Below are positions 19,011-28,795 of a stretch of 64,000 nt of DNA, piece by piece; position 1 is the first letter of the stretch; each line of letters starts with the position of its first letter. The stretch lies in contig CANLGL010000003.1 in NCBI GenBank assembly GCA_947490345.1, positions 81,109 through 145,108 on the forward strand, given 5' to 3'. Under the pieces are notes generated by a model. It was not told the origin of the DNA. It saw only the letters and a list, made by a program, of their open reading frames with translations, and made no database searches. The DNA comes from Deltaproteobacteria bacterium (GTDB lineage: Bacteria; Myxococcota_A; UBA796; SXON01). A program made the position numbers and the translations under genes.

Positions 19011-20019
19011 CCACTACCTCCAACATTCCGTTGAGCTGACAGTCCAGGACCTGACCCCGTAGGCAACCGCGCACTGTGAGCCGCGTCGGGCACTCGGTGA
19101 CCCGGACCAGACGCGCCGCAGCCGGGATGAGCAGTTGGGCCGCCCCGTCGGTCGAACCTACCACGTCCAGCCAATCGTCACCCGCGCGAGCGCGCCATTT
19201 TGCCAACTCGGGCACACTCGCGACCAGACAGTGGTTTCCCACCTCGATGTCCGGCACGCGGTGCGGCTCGCCGCGCCAGCTGCCCTCGCGAACATACTCG
19301 ACCTCGTCGGTGCGGAAATCGCGCCATAGCTCGCCGTCGCGCCACACCGCGAGGCCCGAAACGAGCGTGCGATGGCGCGCCCGATCCGACACCCGCAACG
19401 CCATGAGGCTCCACGCGTCGGTAGGCTTGGGGGGCAGGCCGAAGCTCCACTCCCAGGCGAAGTCTCCCCCGAAGTCGAAGGAGCCCCAGTTATGGTCGTG
19501 GTAGGCTGACAATCCGGTGAGCGAGCGCGAAAATGGCGCCCGGAGCTCGCCGTCAGCGACGATCATCCGCGGCACGCTCACCCAGTGAAAACGCCCGGAG
19601 TCCGGGAGGCGCAGGTGGTTGGCGACCAGCGGCGCCGCCTCGGGCCGCAGCAGAAGATCAGCCTCGATGCCCGTGTCTTCCGGGGCAAGGTGCAGTCGGT
19701 AGCCCTCAGGCACGGCGCGGACCGAGGTCTCGCCGAACATCGCGTCGACCCGGCCGGGACGGAGCTCCAGCCGCTCCCGACGTGGGGTGTGCATTCCGCC
19801 GACCCATCGCGCGCCGTCCCAGACCAAAACCAGGGCCCGCGGGACCACGCCCGCCTCCTCTCGTCGCACGCTGAGGTTGACCAGCAGCCGGAAGCCGTCG
19901 CCGACGACGACGAAGTGCATCCACTCCAGGCCGGCGCCCCGGAGCGGAGACCCACGCCACCAATCCGCCGCCAAGGCAGCGTGGAGGTGGGCGGCCTGCG
20001 GGGTGGGCGGGTGCATCAT
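19003..20019 (-). CDS. CrtC/lipocalin-like protein (carotenoid hydratase or Diels-Alderase family)
   Basis: 338 residues, largely beta-structure, no signal peptide. The segment YHDHNWG at 173-179 followed by EWSFGLPPK is the hallmark of the CrtC/AttH lipocalin-like family, which includes carotenoid 1,2-hydratases and, in fungi, intramolecular Diels-Alder cyclases. There is no phytoene synthase in the window, so classic carotenoid hydration is not supported; a hydratase or cyclase acting on the product of the polyprenyl synthase is more likely. It starts at ATG 20019 in a four-base ATGA overlap with the small gene before it and overlaps the large oxidoreductase by 8 bp. Confidence 0.8.
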   Translation of the reverse strand: MMHPPTPQAAHLHAALAADWWRGSPLRGAGLEWMHFVVVGDGFRLLVNLSVRREEAGVVPRALVLVWDGARWVGGMHTPRRERLELRPGRVDAMFGETSVRAVPEGYRLHLAPEDTGIEADLLLRPEAAPLVANHLRLPDSGRFHWVSVPRMIVADGELRAPFSRSLTGLSAYHDHNWGSFDFGGDFAWEWSFGLPPKPTDAWSLMALRVSDRARHRTLVSGLAVWRDGELWRDFRTDEVEYVREGSWRGEPHRVPDIEVGNHCLVASVPELAKWRARAGDDWLDVVGSTDGAAQLLIPAAARLVRVTECPTRLTVRGCLRGQVLDCQLNGMLEVVDA

Positions 20020-20285
20020 CGGAGCAGGCGCCCCGGCTCATCGACTGGCGCCGGCACTGGCGAGACCGCGGCGGCGGCCGTCGTCTCCACCCAGCGTTCG
20101 CAGCTCTCCGCGACGTGCACCAGGCCTACCAGAAAGTCGAGCGTGGCCTCGTCAGGGGCCTCTCCCGAAACGCCGCGGAGCTCCGCCGCCCGGGTGATCC
20201 GCCCCGCCACCGCGCGCAGACCCAAAAGCAGCTCCAGGAAGTCGCCGCCGGCCTCCTCGGGAAGCTGGCTGTCGATCACTCTCAT
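20016..20285 (-). CDS. Small helical protein of unknown function in the isoprenoid operon
   Basis: 89 residues from ATG 20285, chosen because GAGG stands five bases upstream and because the longer frame would run through the neighbouring gene. It is acidic and mainly helical (EEAGGDFLELLLGLRAV, DFLVGLVHVAESCERWV), ending in a Pro-rich tail, with no signal or metal-binding motif. It follows the 120-residue gene after 7 bp and overlaps the CrtC-like gene by four bases, so it is firmly inside the operon. I do not recognise it; a protein-protein adaptor is one possibility. Confidence 0.65.
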   Translation of the reverse strand: MRVIDSQLPEEAGGDFLELLLGLRAVAGRITRAAELRGVSGEAPDEATLDFLVGLVHVAESCERWVETTAAAAVSPVPAPVDEPGRLLR

Positions 20286-20292
20286 GTCCGCC

Positions 20293-20655
20293 TCACGAGC
20301 CGCCCGAGAAGACACGCCCGAGGAAGGGCTTACCGCTCGACGCAGCCGCGAAGAGCAGGTCGCCGAAGTCGGCCGGATACGGACCTTCCGTGTCGGAATG
20401 GAGGGCGTTGAGCGTGCCAACCTCCCACGCTTCCCGCCATCGCCGTGCCAGCGCCGACTGCGCCAGACGCCCTCGCAGCGCCTGACCCTCGGGCGTGGTG
20501 GAGACGCGCCGTCCTTCCGCCGCCAAGGCAGTGAAGATGGCCTGAGCGGCCACCGGGTGGGTCAAAACTGCCGCCTGCGCGTCGCCGAGGAGCGCTTCCA
20601 ACTCGGCCTCGGCATCGGCCAGATGCAGCTCGGGCAGGCCGTCGTCGTCGGTCAT
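20293..20655 (-). CDS. Small soluble protein of unknown function in the isoprenoid operon
   Basis: 120 residues from ATG 20655, which overlaps the stop of the upstream 186-residue gene (ATGA). The sequence is Ala/Leu/Glu-rich and helical up to about residue 85, then becomes Gly/Ser-rich (SSGKPFLGRVFSGGS). There is no signal peptide and no known motif. Its tight coupling to its neighbours is the main support for its being expressed. Confidence 0.65.
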   Translation of the reverse strand: MTDDDGLPELHLADAEAELEALLGDAQAAVLTHPVAAQAIFTALAAEGRRVSTTPEGQALRGRLAQSALARRWREAWEVGTLNALHSDTEGPYPADFGDLLFAAASSGKPFLGRVFSGGS

Positions 20656-21212
20656 GGCGTGGCCCATGCCGCGTCGATACGCACGTCCAGCCACAACTTC
20701 AGCCGCGGCGCGTCCCCGACCAGGACATCGATCAACAGCGACGCCGTCTCCCCGATCCGGAAACTCCCGTCGAGCTCGATGCGAACATCGACGCCGATGC
20801 GCTGTCCGGGCGTGAGCACGGGCTCGGCTGGGGTGAACGTGGCGGGCAGGTCGAATCGGGGGATGAGGCGGAAGGCTTCGCTCCGCGCGCTTTCGTTGTG
20901 GAGCACGAAGCGCCCTCCCACCGTCGAGCGAGGCGCCCCCTGCAGGCGGAGCACCGCCTGCCGCGCGGTAGTGGCGCGCTGGCGCACGCCCTCCAGGAGC
21001 TTGGTCGCCGCGGTCGACTGGGAGCGCAACAGCTCCTCCTGGCGCGTAAACAGCCGCGTCGCCTCCTCGTAGAGTCGGTCCGGGCCAGCGGCGGCCGCGG
21101 CGAGCGCGCGCAGCCCCGTTTCCGCGCCACCAGGAGTTTCCCCGCGGTGCACGCGCTCCAGGGCGTCGGCCATCCGCTCCAGGTCGATTCGGTCCAGGCC
21201 GCGCGCCATCAC
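20652..21212 (-). CDS. Coiled-coil plus beta-sandwich protein of unknown function
   Basis: 186 residues. The first ~95 residues are helical with heptad-like Leu/Ala spacing (a likely coiled coil); the remainder alternates hydrophobic and polar residues in a way that suggests a small beta-sandwich (GGRFVLHNESARSEAF, IGVDVRIELDGSFRIG). No signal peptide or catalytic motif. It overlaps the polyprenyl synthase gene by four bases and the next small gene by four bases. Because it follows the synthase directly, it might hold the synthase or its lipid product; that is inference. Confidence 0.65.
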   Translation of the reverse strand: MMARGLDRIDLERMADALERVHRGETPGGAETGLRALAAAAAGPDRLYEEATRLFTRQEELLRSQSTAATKLLEGVRQRATTARQAVLRLQGAPRSTVGGRFVLHNESARSEAFRLIPRFDLPATFTPAEPVLTPGQRIGVDVRIELDGSFRIGETASLLIDVLVGDAPRLKLWLDVRIDAAWATP

Positions 21213-22225
21213 CAGCTCCGCTCGGTCACATAGCCGATTAGCGCGGCCACGAAATCACGATGCACCGACTTCGGCAGCCGGGGACCGAGCTCATCGAGAA
21301 TTTTCTGAGCCCGGCGTGCATGCGCCATCGCCGACGCCTGGGCCGCGTCGACGCCGCCATGCCGGCGCACGAACTCCACCAACCAGTCCACCTCGGCCTG
21401 CAACTTCTCGGCGCGAGGCTTCGCCAGGATGCGGATGGCTTCGCCCCGCTCTTGCGCGCCGGCGACGCGGAGCGCGTGCAGGATCAGCAAGGTGCGCTTG
21501 CCCTCCCATAGGTCGCCCGCGAACTCCTTCCCGTATCGGCCCGACTCCTGCAGGTTGAGCACGTCGTCCTGCACCTGGAAGGCGATTCCAAGCATCGAGG
21601 CCAGGCGCACCATCGGCGTCGTGACTGCCTCCCCGTCGGCGACGAGGAGCCCGCAGCGAATTGGCGCGATGAACGAGTACCAGGCGGTCTTGAGCCACAC
21701 CATGTGCACATAGTCGCGACGCCCAAGTGCCCATTCGTTCCGACGGACCCAGCCCAACTCCAACGCCTGCCCCTCCGCGGAGCGCTGCGCCATCTCGCTG
21801 AGCACCTCGAGGATCGCGAAGGCGCGCCGCCCCCCCAGGGTGCGAGCGTTGTTCACCAGCGGACGCATGGCCAACGCCAGCATCGCGTCGCCGACGTTGA
21901 CGGAGATGGGCACGCCGTGTTCGGCCGGTAGGGAGGGCCGGCCGCGGCGGTCGGTGCTGCCGTCCTCGACGTCGTCGTGAACCAGGAACGCGTTGTGGTA
22001 CAGCTCTAACGCCGCAGCGGTAGGCACCGCCGCGTCCAAAGGAGCACCAAGCATTCTTGAGGTCGCGATGCACAGGCTGGGCCGCAGGGCCTTGGCGCCA
22101 CGCAGCGGGTAGTCCATCACCAGGCCGTACAGCCCGCCGGTCCACCGCGAGTCCGCGGGGACGATGCGCCGCATCTCGTCGAGGACGAGGTCGCGGCTGT
22201 CGGCGAGGTAATGCTCGATGTCCAC
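21209..22225 (-). CDS. Polyprenyl diphosphate synthase (GGPP-synthase-like)
   Basis: 338 residues. The first Asp-rich motif is LVHDDVEDGSTDRRG with DDVED at 84-88; the second is FQVQDDVLNL with DDVLN at 220-224, the DDxxN variant common in geranylgeranyl diphosphate synthases. EFAGDLWEGKRT and LHALR downstream complete the family pattern. Residues before the first motif (NAFLVH) carry Phe at -4 and Ala at -5, so product length cannot be fixed from sequence. It makes an all-trans prenyl diphosphate from IPP and an allylic primer and is the first gene of the operon, 78 bp after the TetR gene. Confidence 0.92.
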   Translation of the reverse strand: MDIEHYLADSRDLVLDEMRRIVPADSRWTGGLYGLVMDYPLRGAKALRPSLCIATSRMLGAPLDAAVPTAAALELYHNAFLVHDDVEDGSTDRRGRPSLPAEHGVPISVNVGDAMLALAMRPLVNNARTLGGRRAFAILEVLSEMAQRSAEGQALELGWVRRNEWALGRRDYVHMVWLKTAWYSFIAPIRCGLLVADGEAVTTPMVRLASMLGIAFQVQDDVLNLQESGRYGKEFAGDLWEGKRTLLILHALRVAGAQERGEAIRILAKPRAEKLQAEVDWLVEFVRRHGGVDAAQASAMAHARRAQKILDELGPRLPKSVHRDFVAALIGYVTERSW

Positions 22226-22303
22226 GCCGCGCGGCTATCATTCAACGGGGGAAGACGGTCGCGCCCCGGACTTTTCCCGGCGCGTCACGCGGTCGACGAG
22301 GTA

Positions 22304-22927
22304 CTAGGTTCGGAGCGCGCGAGCCAGCGCGTCGTTGACCGAGGCGCCATCGGCGCCGTCGATGCGTGCGAGTGCGAGGCCGTGGATCATCGAGGCGAGG
22401 TAGCAGGCGCGCTCGGGGTCTCCGCGCGGTTTCCCGAGGCGCCGGGTGCGCACTCGGACCGCGTTCTCCAAGGCGCGCCGCGGGGACGCCACGGTGAGCA
22501 TGCCGTGGAAGCCACGCACCCCGGTGCCCGGTGCGTGCCACCCCTCGCCGGACAGCAGGCGGTAGAGGTTGGCGTTTGCGGAGGCGAACGCGACCCAGCG
22601 GCCCGCGACGTCAGCCACGGGAACGCAGCGCCCTGGCGCCATCGCCGCCTCCTCCTGTAGTTTCTCGAGCACGGATTCCGCGACCGCGGCGCGCATGCCC
22701 GCCAGGTTTCCGAATTGTCGGACCAGCGACATGGCTCTGACGCCGAGGTCGCGCGCGAGGCCTCGTAGCGAGAGCGCGCACGGTCCGTGCACCGTGACGA
22801 TCTGCCGGCCGCGCGCGAGGGCTGAGGTCCGCAGATCGCCGTGGTGGTAACGACGTTTGCGGTACCAGCGGTCCGCGGGGGCGAGGGTGGCGGGAGAGGG
22901 GGCGGGAGAGGGGGGGGGGGCGTCCAT
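22304..22927 (-). CDS. TetR/AcrR-family transcriptional regulator
   Basis: 207 residues from ATG 22927. RYHHGDLRTSALARGRQIV with LSLRGLARDLGVRAMSLVRQF is the N-terminal helix-turn-helix of the HHGDLR (WHG-type) TetR subgroup, although the recognition helix deviates from the usual SxxAPYRHF. The N-terminal ~25 residues are Pro-rich. It lies 78 bp upstream of the isoprenoid operon on the same strand, so it is a candidate regulator of it, perhaps sensing an isoprenoid. No palindromic operator is obvious in the 78-bp gap, only a GC-rich stem-like stretch near 22257-22283. Confidence 0.8.
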   Translation of the reverse strand: MDAPPPSPAPSPATLAPADRWYRKRRYHHGDLRTSALARGRQIVTVHGPCALSLRGLARDLGVRAMSLVRQFGNLAGMRAAVAESVLEKLQEEAAMAPGRCVPVADVAGRWVAFASANANLYRLLSGEGWHAPGTGVRGFHGMLTVASPRRALENAVRVRTRRLGKPRGDPERACYLASMIHGLALARIDGADGASVNDALARALRT

Positions 22928-23091
22928 GCTCGTATAGTAGCATCGGTACCATGGGCGTGCGAGGAGCACGTGACACTCCGCCCGGAGGCCGCCGTCGACG
23001 CTCGACAGGGCGTCGCGGCCGAACCGTCCTCGTCACCCATGCCGCAGCACGCTCAGCGGGAGGGGGAACCATCACAGCCCCGCCGCGGTGC

Positions 23092-23865
23092 TCAACGCGC
23101 GTTGGCGCGCTTCAACAGCTGGCCCGCCAACGTCAATACCAGACCCCGGTGGAGAATACCGGCGAAGAAAGCGGAGAGCTTGTTGATCAGTCCCGGCACC
23201 ACGGCGCGTTTGCGAAGAAACATCGCCCGGACGCCCGCCTTCGCCACCACGGCGGGCGTCAGGATCGACAGGTTCATGAGCGGCGGCGTGCGCGCGGACG
23301 CAGTGGTGTTGAACTCGGTGGTGGTGATCCCCGGGTACAGCGTCGTCACCGAGACGCCGCTCCCGCGCAGCTCGAAGCCGAGCGCCTCCGAGAACGACAG
23401 CACGTACGCCTTGGTAGCGGCGTAGGCCGACACCTGGGGGGAGGGAAGGAATGCAGCGCTGGACGCCACCTGAAGGATGTAGCCGTGCCCCGCTGCCACC
23501 ATCTGACGCGCCACCAGCTGGGTCAGCGCGGTGAGCGTGGTGATGTTGAGCCGACACATCTCCTCCACCCGGGCCAGGTCCATGTCCAGGAACTGGCCCT
23601 GCATGCCGACGCCCGCGTTGTTCACCAGGATCTCGATTGGCCTCCCACCGACCTTGGCCACCAGGTCTTCGGCCGCGTGGAGCGCCGACAGATCGTGCTG
23701 GATGACCACCACCTCGACGCACGCGAGCTCGCTACGAAGCGCCTCCAGCCGTTCGCTCCGACGGGCCACCAGGATGAGCGGGTACCCCTCGGCAGCCAGG
23801 ACACGGGCGATGTCGGCCCCGATGCCGCTGCTGGCCCCGGTGACCAGCGCAAAGCCTTTACCCAT
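23092..23865 (-). CDS. Short-chain dehydrogenase/reductase
   Basis: 257 residues. TGASSGIG cofactor motif at 9-16, ILVNNAGVG, catalytic Ser in QVASSAAFL and SAYAATKAYVL with the Tyr-x3-Lys pair. The C-terminal 60 residues are hydrophobic and basic, as in membrane-associated SDRs of lipid metabolism. It overlaps the fatty-acid-hydroxylase gene by 8 bp (23858-23865), so the two are co-translated. Substrate probably a lipid ketone or aldehyde; that is inference from the neighbour. Confidence 0.88.
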   Translation of the reverse strand: MGKGFALVTGASSGIGADIARVLAAEGYPLILVARRSERLEALRSELACVEVVVIQHDLSALHAAEDLVAKVGGRPIEILVNNAGVGMQGQFLDMDLARVEEMCRLNITTLTALTQLVARQMVAAGHGYILQVASSAAFLPSPQVSAYAATKAYVLSFSEALGFELRGSGVSVTTLYPGITTTEFNTTASARTPPLMNLSILTPAVVAKAGVRAMFLRKRAVVPGLINKLSAFFAGILHRGLVLTLAGQLLKRANAR

Positions 23866-24751
23866 TCGCGGGGGAGTCCACGGCCTTGATGGGCAAGGCC
23901 ACTCCGTGGTGGTGAAGGTGGTTGGCGGAGATGGACCAGTCTTCGTAGAAGGTGCCGAAGAGCCGGTCCCAGATCGAGAAGGCCGCGGCGAAGTTGACGA
24001 GGTTGCCCTTCTTGCAGTGGTGCAGCTTGTGGGCGTGGTTGTCCATGAAGATGTAGCGGAGCCAGCCGATGTTGAAGGTGATGTTGGTGTGATCGGTGGC
24101 CTGCAAGGCGAGGATCAGCGCGTAGGCGGCGAGCGTGGCCCCCAGGTCCATGCCGAGCAGCCAGGCGATGACGATGAGCGAAGGCTGGAACTGACTGATC
24201 GCGGTGTCCACCAGCGAGGATTGGTTGCCGCGCAGGAAGTCCAGTTCGGTGACCGCGTGGTGCGCCCAGTGCTTCCGACGGTAGTACTTCAAGATCGAGG
24301 TGTTGTGCCGGCTGTGGCTCATCAGCCGGTGGATGGTGTAGTACGCGAGGTCGGTGCCGGCGGTGGCCGCCGCGATCAGCCACCAACTGTTCGAAAGTGG
24401 ACCCCACAAGGGCACATGCGACAGCGCCCACCAGCCCGCAGTGACAAAGCCGCCGCCGATGCCGACGCCCTTGACGAAGACCATGAACATGCCGTCCCAC
24501 ACCTCGCGCCAGGTGGCGGCGGGCAAGGCGATGGCCGGCTGGAGCTTTTCCGCGAGCAAGGTGAAGGTCATGAAGACGACGGAGACGGCGAGGAAGACCC
24601 AGATGGCGGACCAGGGGGTGACGCCGACGTAGGCCAATAGGAGCACGTAGGCGATGGGCGAGCCGAGGTGGCCGAAGATGCCATAGGGCACGTTGCCGAT
24701 CTGCTCGGCGGGGACCGCAGGATGGGCAAGGGTGACGAACGTGGGCTTCAT
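23858..24751 (-). CDS. Fatty acid hydroxylase/sterol desaturase-type membrane enzyme
   Basis: 297 residues from ATG 24751. Four hydrophobic stretches in the first ~140 residues, then the di-iron His motifs in family order: HRLMSH (141-146), HWAHH (161-165) and, near the C-terminus, NHAHKLHH plus NHLHHH. The family hydroxylates or desaturates lipids (sterols, fatty acids, carotenoids) in the membrane with O2. The start forms an ATGA overlap with the thioredoxin-rhodanese gene and the end overlaps the SDR gene. A longer frame to 24796 would run into the gene upstream. Confidence 0.9.
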   Translation of the reverse strand: MKPTFVTLAHPAVPAEQIGNVPYGIFGHLGSPIAYVLLLAYVGVTPWSAIWVFLAVSVVFMTFTLLAEKLQPAIALPAATWREVWDGMFMVFVKGVGIGGGFVTAGWWALSHVPLWGPLSNSWWLIAAATAGTDLAYYTIHRLMSHSRHNTSILKYYRRKHWAHHAVTELDFLRGNQSSLVDTAISQFQPSLIVIAWLLGMDLGATLAAYALILALQATDHTNITFNIGWLRYIFMDNHAHKLHHCKKGNLVNFAAAFSIWDRLFGTFYEDWSISANHLHHHGVALPIKAVDSPANG

Positions 24752-25410
24752 GCGCCGGGCACCCCCCGCACAACGTCGTTCCCCTGCGCAATCCAATCCA
24801 TCGTGCCGCCGGCGACGTTGATCGGCTGGTGGCCCTCGGTGGCCAGGAACTGGGCCGCTTTGGCCGAGCGCCCGCCGCTCTTGCAGATGACGTAGAGGTC
24901 CCGGCCTTTGAACCGGTCCAGCTCGCCGAGGCGCGACTGGAGATCGTTGAGCGGGATGAGCAGCGCGCCGGGGACGCGCCCCGCAGCGGTCTCGTCGGGA
25001 TTGCGCACGTCCAGCACGCTGCCACCCGCGGCCAGCGCGGCTTTGAGCCCGGCGACGTCCACTTCCTTCGGCGGTGGCGCCGGCTCGGCGGCGAGGGCCC
25101 GATCGACCAGGGCCTCCAGCGCTGCGAGGCCCTTCCAGCCTACGTCACCGGTGACAACCGTGCCTCCCTTCATGCCGACGACGAGCGGGATGCTCTGCAC
25201 CTGGAACGCGCTGGCCAGCGCCGGCTCCTCGTCCACGTTGACCTTGCAGAAGCGCACGGCATCGCCCCGGCGCGCGGCCACCTCCTCCATCGCCGGCGCG
25301 ATGGAGCGACAGGGCCCGCACCAGGGGGCCCAGAAGTCGATGATGACCGGCACGGGGCTGCCGAGGACGAAGGACTCAAACGTTTGAGTTGTAACGACGG
25401 TGACAGGCAT
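24748..25410 (-). CDS. Thioredoxin-rhodanese fusion protein
   Basis: 220 residues. Residues 1-105 are a thioredoxin domain with WCGPC at 30-34 and the cis-Pro region SIPLVV. Residues ~118-220 are a rhodanese domain with VLDVRNPDE and the active loop CKSGGRS (Cys176). The combination suggests a cytoplasmic persulphide/thiol carrier; no signal peptide. It lies 8 bp after leuS and overlaps the membrane hydroxylase gene, so all are probably one transcript. Confidence 0.92.
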   Translation of the reverse strand: MPVTVVTTQTFESFVLGSPVPVIIDFWAPWCGPCRSIAPAMEEVAARRGDAVRFCKVNVDEEPALASAFQVQSIPLVVGMKGGTVVTGDVGWKGLAALEALVDRALAAEPAPPPKEVDVAGLKAALAAGGSVLDVRNPDETAAGRVPGALLIPLNDLQSRLGELDRFKGRDLYVICKSGGRSAKAAQFLATEGHQPINVAGGTMDWIAQGNDVVRGVPGA

Positions 25411-25418
25411 GCCGCTTC

Positions 25419-27899
<2,481 letters not shown>

Positions 27900-27969
27900 C
27901 GGCGTTTCTCCTGGGCTGCGCGGGCTAACGCGGAGGCGCCCGTGTGGGCGACGCCTCGGGCCAGACGCA

Positions 27970-28473
27970 TCACCCATCGAAAGTGGCGGAATACCCGAAT
28001 GCTGCGTGGCACGGAATCTCCCCCATGACGCTGCCGCAGTCTGCACCGTCGCACGAGAGGTAATCGACCAGATAGTCGCCCGTCAGCTCGGTCGCGGAGG
28101 AAAAACTCCCCTCCCAATGGCTTTCTACCTGGAACATCGCGTCGTAGAGTCCGAACGAGCCGCCGTCGTAGGCAAACGCATCGGTGTCGCAGACGTAGTC
28201 GAAGCCGTCCAGCTCGCACGCCATCGGACCTCCGAAGGTGTTGGTGAAGCCCGACGCGGTGACGTTCTTGATCGCGCCATGGTAGGCCACGGGCGAGAAC
28301 GAGATCTGACGGCAGGGGTCCTCCTGCTGACCGGGCTCGACGAGCCAGCGCCCCGACTCGGGCATGACGGAGGCCTTCGGCACCGCGGAGTCCCCTCCTT
28401 CAGGTTCGCCGCTGAGGTCGATGGGAGCGCAGGCGAGGACAACGAAGGGAAGCAAGCGAAGTGGAGAGGCCAT
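27970..28473 (-). CDS. Small lipoprotein, unknown function
   Basis: 167 residues. MASPLRLLPFVVLAC is a lipoprotein signal with lipid-attached Cys15, then a short acidic linker. The rest contains several Cys (CRQI, CELD, CDTD, CDGADC, CHAA) that could form disulphides, and it is rich in Phe/Tyr/Gly. It resembles the Tyr-rich lipoprotein at 7785 in composition only. It precedes leuS by 70 bp on the same strand. I know no family for it. Confidence 0.7.
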   Translation of the reverse strand: MASPLRLLPFVVLACAPIDLSGEPEGGDSAVPKASVMPESGRWLVEPGQQEDPCRQISFSPVAYHGAIKNVTASGFTNTFGGPMACELDGFDYVCDTDAFAYDGGSFGLYDAMFQVESHWEGSFSSATELTGDYLVDYLSCDGADCGSVMGEIPCHAAFGYSATFDG

Positions 28474-28795
28474 GCAAGGACGTGGCGGTACCGAGCCCGT
28501 TCGATCTCGACTTTCGTGAGCGGCTTGTCAAATCGACGTCCACCATCTCGATGAGAAGTGCCTGTGGTGTGGACACACGACGGGGACTCCCGCGTGCGGG
28601 TGGGACGGGACGCGCTGGGCATGGCGGCGGCGGTGGTGCGGATCCGGCGGATGCTCCCGGGGTGATAACCGCCGAGCACGTGAGCCCTCGGGACCCCGGG
28701 CGATCTTCACCCTGTGGCGCTCGGTGCTCGACGGCGACTGGGCCGACAGACCGCCCCCCGACGGCGTCGCGCTCCCGCAGTGGTAGTGTGCGGCG
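28474..28795. other. Intergenic region between divergent genes
   Basis: 322 bp between a leftward lipoprotein gene and a rightward membrane-protein gene. I see no open frame with coding character, no tRNA, no repeat and no convincing promoter pair. Promoters for both genes must lie here. Confidence 0.5.

Noticed and set aside
28474..28795. Possible small gene in the gap
   Set aside because: No frame with typical codon use and start signal; nothing convincing.
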